From Epiperipatus broadwayi (lineage: Eukaryota; Onychophora; Udeonychophora; Euonychophora; Peripatidae), in assembly GCA_028023455.1 (NCBI GenBank), contig JAQFVV010000012.1, positions 10,946,499 to 11,010,498 of the forward strand: DNA of 64,000 nucleotides, written 5' to 3'. Of the stretch, positions 24,468 through 37,800 are shown in pieces. How positions within the stretch are numbered: the stretch's first letter is position 1; each line of letters opens with the position of its first letter. The notes beneath the pieces are model-generated. The model made no database searches and had not been told where the DNA came from. It saw nothing but the letters and a program-made list of their open reading frames with translations. The position numbers were made by a program, and so were the translations under genes.

Positions 24468-27400
24468 TTATATTATACACTGATCAAAAAAAAATTAGCA
24501 TAATTTTTATGTATTTCTATCATTTATTATTTTGGTTATCTTTCCTTACTAACTCATTTAATTAAGCAAATATTAAGAATATTCTGTCTCAGTATAAATA
24601 AAACATTGTGAGTTGTCTTACAAGTCAGAAGATCATTTTACAAATTTTCAATATTTTTTTTTGATTTTGAGTTTCTTATTAAGTTTCCAAGATCAAGATT
24701 ATAACTGGAAACTTAATTTCTCAAATAATCAGTGGGACATTCATCAGTTTAAGTAGATTTGTATTTTGTTTTGCAATTCCTTTATAAATAATATTGATTG
24801 AAATATGAATTAGACTTCATCGTTCTTTTTTTTTATAATGAGTATTTCAATATGCTTGTTGGATATCAGTACATTGCTGTCAAAAGTATTTTTTTAGTAA
24901 GTTGATTTTATTCAAAAGCTGCATGAATTTTTCAGATTTGTTATATAATTAATGTTCAATTTAGAATGAAATTTTACCCAGTTATGATTTCCAAAGAACT
25001 AATTCACTTTTAAATAAATGTATTAACTACAGTATCACCCAAAAAGATTATTTTAAAAAAAAAAACTTCAAAAAAATCAAAAACTTGGATTTTTTTTTTT
25101 TAGTTATAGTTTTAATCTCATTAATGGTGTTGAGAAAAGTCAACTTATTTGACTGTTTTCAAATCAGATTTTTTTCCATTCTATCCTCCACTAATTATCA
25201 TTAAAAGGCTTTATGATGCAATCCATATAGAAAATATTATTTTCATTAGTAATTCTAAATATGATTAAAAGAGTGTTTTAGTAAAGAAAATTTATTGATG
25301 AATATCATAAAATAAAATAAATTGTAGTAAAGATTTATTTTTATTATACTGTATAAATCTGTTATTTATAGTGCTCAATTAATAGTATCTAAAACTAAAC
25401 GACGTTAAAGTCATGCTTGTTTTCAAAACAAATATTCTTTGAAAATGTTTGGTACCTTTTTCTTTAATTCTTTCTTTCATGGATAGAATTGTTTTGTTTT
25501 TTTTTTGATAATGTAAACTTCGAAAATTATAATAATTTCCTTCAATTGAGCCAATGATTCATAGAATAGGAATGGAAACAAATAACAGCTATTTAAATCA
25601 TTATGTACCTTTTCTTTTTTAAGAAATTATATTTATTTAATTACAATAGCCACTTATTAATTCAAAAAAATACAAAAAAAAAAAAAAGAAAAAGAAAGAA
25701 AGAAAAGAATAAGCTCTAGACAGTGTTTTACTAATTCATCACTTTAAACTGACCCTTTATTTTTTAGTGAGAATTATAACTTAAGTTAAACCATGGTATT
25801 ACTTAGTAATTATTTTGTCTGAATTCTGTGACTTATTGATTATTCTTTTTTTTTTATAAGACTAGTTTTTTTTTTATTTTACCATAATGCATATAATGAC
25901 CATTAAAATCATTGCTCTTGGAAAACATCTTTCAATATCTCTTAATTTAAGATTAAACAAAACACAAATTTCTACTTCAAATTAAACTGAATTTCTTTCC
26001 ATTCCACCTGAGAATATAGCTTTTTTTATTCTACAAATATTTGAAAGAAAAAAAAAGAAAGAATTAATTTATTATTATTACAATTTATAAAATAAAAATT
26101 CTCCATTAAATTATAGTTGTGTATCTAAAAAACATTTTCAGACTTCCTCCCAGCCACTCTCTAAAACAAAATCTGATACTCTTTTATAAAAAAAAATACA
26201 TCATAGAATTAAATAGAGTATAATTTTTGTACTACTGGAAATAGATGTATTCAGGAAGTTAATAAAACGTAAAACAAAACTTGTGTTAAAAAAAAAAAAT
26301 CTTAAAATAAAACTCAAAACTGATCCTAAATGAAAACAACTGTTTACATCATATTTTATAAATTGTATTATAATATTGATGTTTCCCCTTTATTTGTATA
26401 TGTAATTCAAATTTGCATTTCTTTATAACCTAATCTTCACTGAAAGTGTCCTTGCCTATAGAATATAAAAAAGGCAGAAACCACTTCATTATGAGGATGA
26501 ACAAATGTATGCAAATTTGAATGAAAATGTATTATAAGTAATTATTGCACCATAGACAAATTTCCCTTTTTATATTGTGGAAAATATGCATCTTCAATGG
26601 GTCAAAAAGGATAAATTATTTGATATTTTATTTAAAAAAATTCTTCAAAGGGGAGTTCACATGGCTACCAAATAATTTCTATAAAAATCAAACATTCATT
26701 AATTAAATAAAAGCATTAGAAAAGGAATATTTCTATATGGCACATAAACATGCTTAGATCTATTTTAAAGGATATGTTAAAATTTGTTGAGATTTATGGA
26801 CTTTTTTTTTGAAACCACAAAGCATACCAAGAAGTGGCATTAAAGTTGAAAAATAAATAGTCCTCAAACTGACTATAAAAACTGGATATATATTTTGTTA
26901 CTTATTTAAATAAAACTGTTGACAATATTTCATTAAACTTTTTAAGATAGTACTTTTCAATATTTTTACAAGAATTTGTTAATATAAGACCCAACTGCTA
27001 TTAGCAAAATAAATTAGATTAATAAAAAAGTAAAAATGCACTCACTAGCTAAAGCTTTTGGCTTTTTTATAGCCATGAAAAAAAAAATCAAAAAAATTTA
27101 ACTATTCTAGAAGCAATGTACAGCTGCAAAAAAAATAAATATCAGATGACTCTGCAACCAGAAATGTAGATGGATTTAATAATTGGTATACACCAAGTGT
27201 TGTTTAATTGACATTTGAGTAAAGGTAGAACTTATGGAAATTAAGAGTAATTGTACACTATTAATTTCATATTTAAATCTGATATTACAAAATACATGTT
27301 TATGTGTTTGTTTTATGTTCAGAAACTCATACAACAATATGACAGTGATTGAAAACAATGATTTATATATTTAGCCATTTAAAGAAAAAATACTTTAATG

Positions 27401-28329
27401 TATTACATATAATTCAAAAAATAAATACATACAACATGTATAATAAAAAAAGCTTTATTTGATACTTTTATATATATCAACATAAAACGCTGAGCAATTG
27501 TGAGATTTTGTGATTCTTCTATAAATTGTGCAATCCTTTTGGATAACTTTAGCTATGAGTATGACTACCAGCTAATCAAAAGCATGCTTAGTGTACTATG
27601 TTGGTATATTTAAAAGTATTAAGATTTTCTCAGTGTACATATTTATTTTTTGGAATACATTTTTCAGTGAAAAGTTTAAAAAGATTCAATTTTTTATATG
27701 CAGCATTTTGAGTGGCTATTAATTAAAATATTTAAAGATATATATGAAGTTCATTTCTGTTAAAGCAATATTTTCAGTAAACTCTTTATATATAGAAATA
27801 AGTAAATGCAGAACTACATTCACAAATTAAAGATAACCTAATTTCAGATCTATTCTTAGAAGGAACAAACAGGATATTCATTTGAAACTATAATGAATGA
27901 AGAAAAGTGAGAGTGAGTTTCACTAATTCAATTTGGCTTTCATTAGAAACAGAACAGAATGGAAGAGAGAAAATGAATGTAGATCAAATTTAAAAAAACA
28001 CCTGTACTATTCTTCATCCTTTTATAAATTTGTCATTCTAAATAATAAATATTTCAATGACTATCAAAAGATATTCCTTAAATTCTATATATATATAAAT
28101 TTAAAAAAGAAATTCATATAGTGGTAAGCCAATATGACAAAAGCAGAAAAGATGCCCATGTTATTAATCCACTTACCTCTAGACCCTGACATATAGATTA
28201 AAAGGTCATAGTAATAATTTATCAATACCTTCATCTTCCCTCAAATCTCACATCTTTAAAAAATCTATATGCATGTAGAAACTCAATGAATATTAAAGTT
28301 AAACATTAAATGATGATTTAATTGTAACA
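24468..28329. other. A+T-rich stretch without identified genes
   Basis: No exon or RNA gene was found. A small hairpin lies at 24669-24724 (TTAAGTTTCC / GGAAACTTAA). A purine run of A and GAAA units occurs at 25669-25710. Several poly-A/T tracts are present. Open frames are short and without recognisable protein similarity. Confidence 0.5.
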
Positions 28330-29287
28330 TATATTGCTTATATACTGGGGGTCATCATTAAGTAGGATATTACTTAATCACATTTATTCTAATATATTTA
28401 AATAATGATCAGACTGCACTCTGATTATACGTAAATTTCATGGACCTCAGCCACATTTCAAGCATTGATTTAACTGGAAAAAAATCCCTCATGAATGCAC
28501 ACATTTATATTAAATTGATTATTCAAATCTGGGCATCACCCAAAAATGGGAATACTCATAGGAAAGGTTTGAATTCCCCTTGTGATTAGTATTAATACTG
28601 TGTATCCAAGGCTAGGGATGTTGAGCAAGGATCTAATTTCAATGACAATCATTATTATGAACCTGGCCCAACAAATACTATACACACAATCTATTTAAAA
28701 TAAGAGAGGTCCTGAATATTGATTTGAATGTTGAGAAGTTAAAAGAGAAAAAAAAGGGGAGCTGGTTTAATAAATACCAAGATACATTTATTAATACAAC
28801 ATGAATTCTTTGACAAATTATAAAATTCACTACAAACATTCATTAGCAGAATAACAATTTAATCAAGTACATCGTGGTTTACTTACAATTATTTAATTAT
28901 TTGACCTATTGGACCAATAGTTTGACCTCTTGGGATTAATCATCATATCAAATATTAATACAATAAAAAAAATACAATTACAACAATTATTTAAATAATT
29001 ATTAAAATAATCATTTCTACTAACAGAAATGCAAAAACAGGCAAGTAATGTAATGTTCTTACCAAGATTCTTTGCAGTTTCATTTGTGATCACAACTTTC
29101 AAAGTCTTTTCTTTGAGTTCAATGTTTTTTTCTTCTCAGTTATTTGAATTCTTATTCTTTAACATGGCTGAATGCTTTGTTCATATTTTATTTATTCATC
29201 TGTAGATTTTGGAAAAGGGAGAAGGTTTCCAAGGTCTTCTTTTGGCTTTACATAATGTGAAAATAACTTCTGATCTCCATCCTTATG

Positions 29288-29292
29288 ATATA

Positions 29293-29328
<36 letters not shown>

Positions 29329-29338
29329 TATATATATA
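29288..29338 (+). repeat. (TATG)n / (TA)n microsatellite
   Basis: Alternating TA at both ends encloses about seven TATG units. The matching position in the second copy of the segment (about 36870) has only TGATATACATAGGA, so the tract grew in copy 1 alone. Confidence 0.9.
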
Positions 29339-29906
29339 TGATGCTTCCTTTAATGAGAAAGTTGTACTGGGATGGATCTTTGGCAAATAACAATGAAACA
29401 AGGCAACACTCCGCGCAATGGTAGCTTAAGTTAGGTTTTCTGAAACCCTTTAGCAATTTTCAATTAATTACTATATCATATTTAAACCAAAAAAACACAT
29501 ACAGATAAGTTAGCAATGCACAGAAAATTCTCTACAACATTTGATATTGTTCATTTCGTGGTGCATGTGAAATCAGTAGATGGTTGATTTTATCACCAAT
29601 ACACTTGCAAAAGTAGAATCAGCATCAATGGACTTTTCCCTCTCAGATTAAAGGTTACAGTTGTCTTTGCTGCTGTTTAAGGTACATTAGCCAGTGACTT
29701 CATTATATATATATTTCAGATTAATTTAATAACAGTGTGTAAGTATGAGTAAGAGAGAAAAAAGTTAATGAATCTTTTATAAGAAAACACTCCCACTGTC
29801 TAAACTTATCTGCCCCTGCTCAACCACATCTCATTTTTTCCTTATAGTTTTTTTGGAATTATAAAGACACGAGACTTTCCTTTGACAAGTATAATATACT
29901 TTCTAT

Positions 29907-30178
29907 AATAAAAAGGGAAAGCTATAATTGAATAATGATAGTATTAGGCAGCTATGTGCTTTCAAGGGCTTTCTATGTCTTCAAAGTCATACACACTAAA
30001 ATGCAATAAAAAGGAAACGTTATAATTGAATGATGATAATATCAGGCAACTAAGTTTTTGAGGGTTTTCTATGTCATCATAGTTATATGATTTCGAGGAC
30101 ATAAAAAGTCCTTAATAGCACTTAGTTGCCTGATGTTATAGTTATTCAATTATATATAGCTTTTCTTTTTATTGCATT
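29907..30178. mobile_element. MITE-like element with two direct and one inverted terminus
   Basis: The unit AATAAAAAGGAAA-TATAATTGAAT-ATGATA-TATCAGGCAACTA occurs directly at 29907 and 30004 and inverted ending at 30178 (TTAGTTGCCTGATGTTATAG to TTTTTATTGCAT). Each copy continues for about 80 bases with GGGTTTTCTATGTC-like sequence. The second copy of the surrounding segment (near 37380-37430) lacks it, which supports an insertion after the duplication. Confidence 0.75.
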
Positions 30179-30805
30179 TCAGCACCTAAGGTACATGTAT
30201 AGTTTTTTAAAAATATAAATTATATAAAATATATAATCTGATTTAATTATACAAAAGGTTTCTTTCAATAAGTTTCTTTAACAACCTTTAACATCAAATT
30301 ATCTTGACCCAAAGAAAATTTAATTTTAAAACACTCCTTCAATTATTCAAAAAAAAATTTATGGGATTTAATAAAAACAAATTCAGACATAAAAGCAGTT
30401 TTTTCTCTATTCTTAATTAATGTGATTTTCCTCTTTTATTTTAAAAATTATCTTTTGTTTTTTAAATTTCATTTATAGATCTAACCTAACTAGGAGGAGA
30501 ACAGGTCGATTCGTTTAATAATGCTTATAATGGCTGCCAAACTAATCTGTTCATAGAATTCTAAATCTATTTAACCTACTCTCTCTTTCTTTATTTTATT
30601 TATGTATCTCATATTTCAACAAAGGCTACATTTGCCCTACTATCAGATTAGCACATTGATCAATTTTATTTCTATAGTAATAGTTACCATTAGTATTTCT
30701 TCATACATAACCTGAGACACTAGACTAGTGACCAATAAGTGGAGGCACCCAAGTTCAGAATCACCAATCCTCATGTAAATAAAGGCTGCATATGTTGATT
30801 ACAAT

Positions 30806-30845
30806 TTTCATTTTTCAATGAATATTTTCATTTTTCAATGAATAT
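30806..30845 (+). repeat. 20-bp tandem duplication
   Basis: TTTTCATTTTTCAATGAATA occurs twice back to back, exactly repeated. It is a local slippage event. Confidence 0.85.
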
Positions 30846-31330
30846 CACAATCATATTGTGAGACAAATAATGCATACTAATGCATGCTAACCAGAGACTC
30901 TAGGTTTGGATAGTTCATGTAAATACTAGGTAAACTGTACAGTCATCATTAACTTTTTATTTTCCTATTGGCGTTTATCTCCAGCCACTCTGCAGTGAGC
31001 CCAGAATTTTGTCAATTTACATAGTGAGATTTTACACTAGCCTACACTTGCAGTTCAGTCATCTCAAGAAAAACATTTTGGTTATACAAACAATCCCAAC
31101 TTATAATCAGTTTGTTTTCAGTCTATGACCTCTACAATACCTCCCATCTCCCTGATTCTTACTCATCATCATGTTATGTTTCTTTTTGAAAAAGTCTTAA
31201 AAAGCAGGCACTGTACATTCCCTTTTCTACTCCTTCATCAGCCATTACAAATGCATTATTATTATACCGGTGAATTACCATACATGGGACTTCATAAATC
31301 TCTTGAAACTTTTTATAGATGTAAATATTT

Positions 31331-31430
31331 CTTTTCATGTGTCATAGCATTGGCAAGGAAGTGAACCCGCTAACCCGGGACAAATGCTTGTAAGGCAACT
31401 GTGCTGACCACTCGACCACCAATGCTTGAC
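31331..31430 (-). mobile_element. tRNA-derived SINE / retroposed tRNA with 15-bp target duplication
   Basis: On the minus strand from 31425 to 31347 the sequence begins GCATTGG and ends CCAATGC, a perfect 7-bp acceptor-type pairing. Box A-like TGGTCGAGTGG and box B-like GGGTTCACTTCC lie between at tRNA spacing. D- and T-stem pairings are imperfect, so it is tRNA-derived and probably not a working tRNA. The insertion is flanked by exact copies of TAGATGTAAATATTT (31316-31330 and 31431-31445), the mark of LINE-style target-primed insertion. There is no obvious A-tail, and the 3' tail past CCAATGC is only about 16 bases. Confidence 0.8.
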
Positions 31431-31445
31431 TAGATGTAAATATTT

Positions 31446-32890
31446 ATTGGGTGATTTACAGGATTTATCCAAATTATAACTTGGTCACCTACCTGCAAGG
31501 TCTGATTAGGAGTCTTTTGTTTATTTTTTCTTATTTTGCCCAGGCAATTTGATGTGAAATCACATTTTAAATAAACATAGTACATGTTAGCCATAATGTA
31601 GATGAATAGATTCAAATCCAGTAATTAACCTGCAACCATTATAAATGGCATTGATATAACCTAAACACATGTCCCAATTCACATATAATCTGTTAACAGG
31701 GATTGGATTGCAGGTTTTGAGTTGAAGTTAAAATGTTTTATTCCTCTTTTCTTTATCCACTTCTTCCATTCAAGAAAGATCAATAGAGTCCCATGAACAG
31801 TAATGATAATGTCAGTTAATCACATTGTATTAAAGTGCTGAGACTCAAATACAAATGGTGTGCTTAGCATTAAAGAATACACTGCTATGAATTTAGAAAA
31901 TAGGTCATATCCCATCATCAAATGCCTCATTCTTTTAAACAAATGCAATGGACCATAGCAAAGATATCATTAAGTTTCTGGGTCATATGATTTATTTAAA
32001 GATTTTGTTCTTACACAAATATCACACTCTTATAACATGGGCAATATGCTGGTCTACATCTTTGGTCAATAAACCAATTGGTTAACACATTTTTAAAATT
32101 TTTCAGCTCCATAGATCTTATACAAATGGTATGCTTATATGTTTAACAGGCTCTATAATGCATGTGATATTTCTATATATTGTCAGTTAGCATCACTGGA
32201 TTTCCTATACTGTAATAATTCCCCTACTTCACTATATATATTAAACTGTACCCTCTTTATTTACATAAAGATATTTCTTCTTCCCTCTGCTCTTTAATCC
32301 CTATCATTATCTTTGAAGGCTCCTGGTTCTTCACATAGAAATAATAATAACATTGATAACAAGCTACCAATAATACAAACTCTCTGTTACTTTATTTATT
32401 TTAAGGAAAACCTTTAGGCACTAAGTTAATTACGATGCAATTAACATGCTTGCTCGACCAGCTACAAAATTTAGTATCCGATTATCCCAGCTAGCTCATT
32501 GGAATCTAAATACTCTGAACTCTCCACCCACAATACAAACCCTATTCTTTTAAATACCAATAGATAACAAATATTTATCTGATTGAATCTTTATTTGTTA
32601 TTTAAATCTGTCGCACAATTCCCTCCCTCGCTCTTGACATGAGCTCAATTAAACTAGCCTAACTAGTGGTAATTAAAATATCTATACCTTCAACCTTCTT
32701 TTTCTTTTAAATCTTGTCATTCGTCTTATAATGTAAACACGCACATACGTTCTATTTAAGGTACAGGATTTAATATGCCTACAAAATTACATATAGACAC
32801 ATTTTATAAAATACACATAAACTAAGCACATATTTAATAATAGAATACACACATATAAATGCACTTTTTAAAATTTTTTTTTTTTCAAAA
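31446..32890. other. Non-coding stretch without identified features
   Basis: No exon, RNA gene or repeat was recognised. Base composition is slightly less A+T-rich than elsewhere. Confidence 0.45.
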
Positions 32891-32898
32891 TGGAGACT

Positions 32899-33353
32899 TT
32901 ACTTAACATGTGATTCATATGAAAATGGTCGATAACTGGAAGATTGTAAGTCCAAATAAATTGTCAATTCCTCTTGAGTTACTGCTGTTCTATCATGAAT
33001 TCTCATGATGAAACACTTGTCGGTCTCCCTGCACAAGCCATCAACATCCACTGTTCCAGTTTTTTTTTCTTTTTGTGCAAAAGGCACTTGTCAATTTCAA
33101 TGATTTAGTTAGGGTCTCCAATTTTAAAATTTCCTCTGCTAAAGCAACCTGTTTTCCCCATTCTATGGATGTTAATTTGAGAGTCTAACTGTACATAAAT
33201 CAGATCGCTGTCAAAAATGGAATTTTGGAACTTTCCAACAAGTTCCCTTATGAAGGCATATTTCATTATTACATCCTCGAACATTACAATTCCATTGCTT
33301 GTCCGAAGGCTGAATGTACTAGACTGCATCGATCTCAGTAGCAGGTAAAACAA
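32899..33353 (-). other. Unrecognised open frames, possible old exon or retrocopy
   Basis: Two minus-strand open frames (33105-33353, 82 codons; 32899-33087, 62 codons) lie 18 bases apart in a patch richer in G+C than its surroundings. They have mixed, protein-like composition (for example RIHDRTAVTQEELTIYLDL and YAFIRELVGKFQNSIFDSD). I recognise no family. CGATGCAG near 33325 could serve as a splice acceptor. The second frame ends in a stop followed after about 20 bases by an 11-base A run, as a retrocopy might show. Stops between the frames mean it is not one intact gene. Confidence 0.25.
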
Positions 33354-34079
33354 AATTTGTAATATTAATCAGAAAATGGAAAAATAAATCAGCACTGAAG
33401 TAAAAACACTTAAGAACTTGTCCGAATGAAATTGGGACAATAAATGAAAGTATAAATTTATCATGTTATTGGGTGAAATGGGATGAGAGCGCAGAGTTTA
33501 ATTGATAGGATCGCAAGGTTAGACATCATGAATGTGAAAAGGCATAGCATGTCTCCTACATTGTAGATCTAATAAGTAAGTACCAAATCTCCAAGCCAGT
33601 GAAATTTTCTATTAGACCTTTACCTGCATGCCATGAAAAAATTCTTACTCTCAGAAATTGATTAACAATGGGAAGTGTATTACAGTTTATGTGTATCTGA
33701 GTTAACTCTTTCTTGTTCAATTTCATTTAAATTACTATTGATCACCCTTTTATCAACACTTATTTTACTATTTACTTGCTTCATGATTTTCTTCTGACCA
33801 TTATTTACCTTACAGAATGATTATATCATCTCTAATTATGCTGTGTTGGGTGTCCCTTTTTATTTGCATTTTTTCAATTTGCTGAATAATATTATTTATT
33901 TCTCCATGGAATTGTGATAATGTCATATTATATTCTATATTTATTTTTTCTATAACCTGCAAACATTTTATTTTCCAATTTTACTCTATTTTATTTTACT
34001 CCATCTCTTGATGTGCCTCATCCACTCTATTTTTTGTAATAAACTCCCCTCCAGCTTTTTTATCTTTCCTCATGATTCA

Positions 34080-34420
34080 TGTTAATTTCACTTTACAACT
34101 TTTCAAGTATTTTATTTTAATTTTCAAATATTGAATTGTATTTTGATTTTCAAGTTTTTTTAGCATTTTATTTTGATCTTCAAATCTTGGGGCTGTATCC
34201 CTATTTTAATTTTCAGGTTTTTCTAGCATTTTATGTTGGATTTTTCAAATCTTCTGATTATATCTTTATTGATTTTCTAAGTTTTTCTAGCTCTTTAATT
34301 TGACTTTCAATTTTTAATTTCCTTATTTTGATTTTCCATTCTTGTGAACATGTTCATCATCATTGATATACACATATATGACTGTTGATATTTATCTAAT
34401 ATTTCCCTATTAATAATATT
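34080..34420 (-). pseudogene. Possible decayed gag-like coiled-coil segment
   Basis: On the minus strand the sequence repeats a roughly 30-40 base motif (AAAATGCTAGAAAAACTTGA-like) that would read as ENQNK, LEKL and similar charged heptad-like peptides. The first readable part has the form MFTRMENQNKEIKN. The style resembles the coiled-coil start of the gag-like protein at 61.4 kb, but frameshifts and stops break it every few codons. It may equally be an unrelated A-rich tandem repeat. Confidence 0.3.
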
Positions 34421-34839
34421 ATTTTCCTAATAATTCTCCAATTCACTTATTTATTCTAGCTGATTTATCCATCCATCTTTCTAATCTGTAGCCCTATCTG
34501 TTACAGACAAATTCCTTTTTATCTTAACTGCCTAATTATTTCTCTGCCTTCCATTACTGCTAGCTGTTTATGCTTATGTATACCTATTTTTCACTAATTT
34601 GCCTACTACTGGCTTAATTATACATATATCTAACCTTTAACTATATTAATTTTAATATTTTTGTAACATTATTATTCTACTGAAGTAAACATTAGTTATT
34701 ATTTTAATTGTTAGCTTCTTAATCAAACAATTATTATTTTAATTGTTATTCTCTTCTCACATGTCACACCAAATCAAAAATTATCCATTTGTTTCTTTTC
34801 TTTTTATTTATTTTTTGACAAATAACAAGATAGTTAGGA

Positions 34840-37800
34840 TTATTATAGTGCTCTACATATTGGGAGACAAATCGGTATCAAGTGGGATAACATTATTTAA
34901 TGGCATTTATTCTAGTAGACTTTAATGATGGTCAGACAGGGCGTTGATTATATGTAAATCTTATGGATCTCAGCCACATTTCAAAACCATCATTTCCCAC
35001 ACTAATGTAATTGAAAGAAAATTTCTCATGTATATAAATGTTGGTAATAGATTTATTATTCAAATCTAAGCATCATCTCAAATGGGAATAAACACAGATG
35101 TTTAAATTTTGTTTATGATTAGTAATAATATCACATATCTATGGCTAGAGCTGTTGAATAAGGATCCAATCTTAATAACTAACAATATAATAAAAAGTAT
35201 ATGCACAATCAACTTAATATAATATGAGACATTCTGAATATTAATTTGAATGTGAGAAATCGAAATAAAAAAAAAAGAATGGAGGCTAGTTAAACAAATA
35301 ACAATATACATTTGTTAATATAACACGCTACAATTCTCTGATGAATTATAAAAATTCACTATAGACATTCATTAACTGATCAACAAATTAATTAAGCATA
35401 TCATGATCAGCTTATAGTCATTTAACTATTTGATACACTTGACTGACATTGTGATCCCCCACCAGGGTTTAATCAACATGTCAAATATTAATGCAATAAA
35501 AAATATCTAAAAAAAATTAAAGCGCATAATTATTGATAATACAATTATAACAATTATTTGAATTCAGAATACATCTGGGTCTCGTTTTACGCGATAGATA
35601 AGTTCCTCAGAAAACACGCGCAAACGAAATCGCGCAAAAATAGACGTAACTTACATTGAAAAGGGGGGGATGCGGTCTGCGATTTTTCAAAATTGGCATA
35701 AAAGCAAAGCACCAATGTAAAATTACTTTAAAATTCACGCAAAAAAAAAAAAAATAAGGAATTAAAATATGACTAATAAAAAATTTCAAATTTGAAAAAA
35801 ATTGATACAAGACAAACTTTTTTTAACTATAATATTTAATTTTATTCAAAATAATATATTTTTATGCATAATTAACAGTACAGTAATTTACATTTTTTTA
35901 TACACGTTTTAATTATTATAGCTATTTGCTGAAAAACACGTTCGTTTGCAAACAACTAGCGCCAACTTCACACTCATGTTGTGTCAATGGTTTTCTGGTG
36001 ACAACGTAATTAGTAATTAATCTTTGAGATGATGATTTTATTAATTGTTTACGAAACTAACAACTAAAAATTAAATTCTTATTTTTGACTTTAATTTTCA
36101 ATTCCGTTTAAAAATCAAATTTCACATCACATTATTTCAAGTCGCCGTAATTTTTAAATTGTTAATTACAATTAAAAATCAGATTTTAATTTTTAATTGT
36201 CAAATTTAATTGTGCCCACTGCTATTACTGACCTTTTAAAAATAAACTTGTGGACACTAAATGATTAAGAATTGATTACGTTCTTTTTTAAAAAGCAAAA
36301 ACAGAATGTGATTTAAAATGCAAAATTAACACGCACAATGTTTGAACAAATTTACATTATAATCTTGGTAAAATTAATGTGTGTATACATAAAATGTGGA
36401 AATCATGATTTTAATTTCGTTATTGCATAAAATCTTACTATTATAAAGCACTGAAAATATTAAAATTACTAAGTTGAAAGTCGAATTCCAATAATGTGCT
36501 ATTACTTTCAATATAACGTAAGTGTGCAAAATTTATTATTTAAAGTAATAGTGCAATATCAGAGTTCGACTTCCAGTGAAACACGAATCGCGTAACTTCA
36601 AAATCATGTTAAATAAGTCCGCGTAAAAAGAGACCCAGGTGTACATTCATTCTTACTAACATAAATGTAAAAACCGAGAAGTAATGAAACATTCTTTGTA
36701 GTTCCATTTGTGATCACAGCATTCTAAGTATTCATTGGGCTCAATATTTTGTCTTCACGGTTATTTGAAATTCTTATTCTTTAACATTAATGAATGCTTT
36801 GTTCATATTTTATTTATTCATCTGAAGGAGGAGTATTGTAAAAGTAACTTCAAATCTGCATCCTACTGATATACATAGGATACTTCCTCTAATCAGATAT
36901 GCTTTTATTGGAACGGATTTTCAGAAAACAACAATGAAATGAGCCAAACCCTCCTCGAATAATGGCATGTTAAGTTGGATCTTACATTTCATGAACTCTT
37001 TGGGAATCCTCTCTGACTTAATTATTCAGGATTCATACACATATCAATGAACACACACACAGGTAAGTTAGTAATGCATCAAAAATAAGTCTTTGCAACA
37101 CTTGATATTGTTCATTTCATGGTGTACGTAAAGTCAGTAAGCCATTGATTTTATCAGGAAAACACTTGTGACTTGCGAACTGCAGTCAGCATCAAGAAAT
37201 AAACTTTTCTCTCTCAGGCTGAAGGTTAGACCTGTCTTTTTAGTGAATGATCACAACATATATATTTCAGTCTAAAATTTAATAACAGTCTGTAAATCTG
37301 AGTGAAGAATAAGCAGGAAAAAAAATCCTTTATAAGAAAACCTGTCCATTGTCTAAGATATCTGCTCCTGTTCAACAGTATCTCTCTCTTTTTTTTAATA
37401 TATATATTTTTTTAATATAATTAATTGAAATATAAAAAATAAATAATCTGATTTACTTATATTAAAGATTTCTTTCAATAATTTTTTTTAACAAAGTTGG
37501 CATAACTTCAGGTTAACTTAACCCAGAGAAAATATAATTAAAACATTCCTTCAATTATTCTGAAATAAACATGCAGGATTTAATAAAAACAAAAACTTAA
37601 TTAAATCCTTTTATTCTATAAAAAAAAAAAAGAATTTATCTTCTCTCTTTTCTTACTGATAAAAAACTCTTTCATTAAAGAAATTAAAAGAATGAATCTT
37701 AAGTATTGTTATTTTATTTAGCAATTCAGAAATTAAAGCATTTTTTCATTCTCTACGTTTAATTTGCGGATTTCCCTCTTTTATTTTAACTCTTTTGCAT

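Larger units (their letters stand above)
28330..30595 (+). repeat. Segmental duplicate, copy 1
   Basis: Copy 2 is at 34840-38762, same orientation, about 6.5 kb downstream. Shared stretches include ATCTCAGCCACATTTCAA-like words near 28450/34970, TTTGTGATCACA (29090/36710), TATTTATTCATCTG (29195/36815), TTGATATTGTTCATTTC (29540/37105), TTTATAAGAAAAC (29778/37330) and TCTAAATYTATTTAAYCTAC (30560/38735). Copy 1 has a (TATG)n tract and the triple-terminus element at 29907-30178, which copy 2 lacks. No coding sequence was recognised in either. Confidence 0.8.

Noticed and set aside
29192-29424. Overlapping frames with HTYIHTYIH and VCMYVCMYV
   Set aside because: Both are translations of the TATG microsatellite on opposite strands.
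31347-31425. A functional tRNA gene
   Set aside because: The acceptor stem is perfect, but D- and T-stems pair poorly and the unit is bounded by a target duplication, so a retroposed tRNA-like sequence is more likely.
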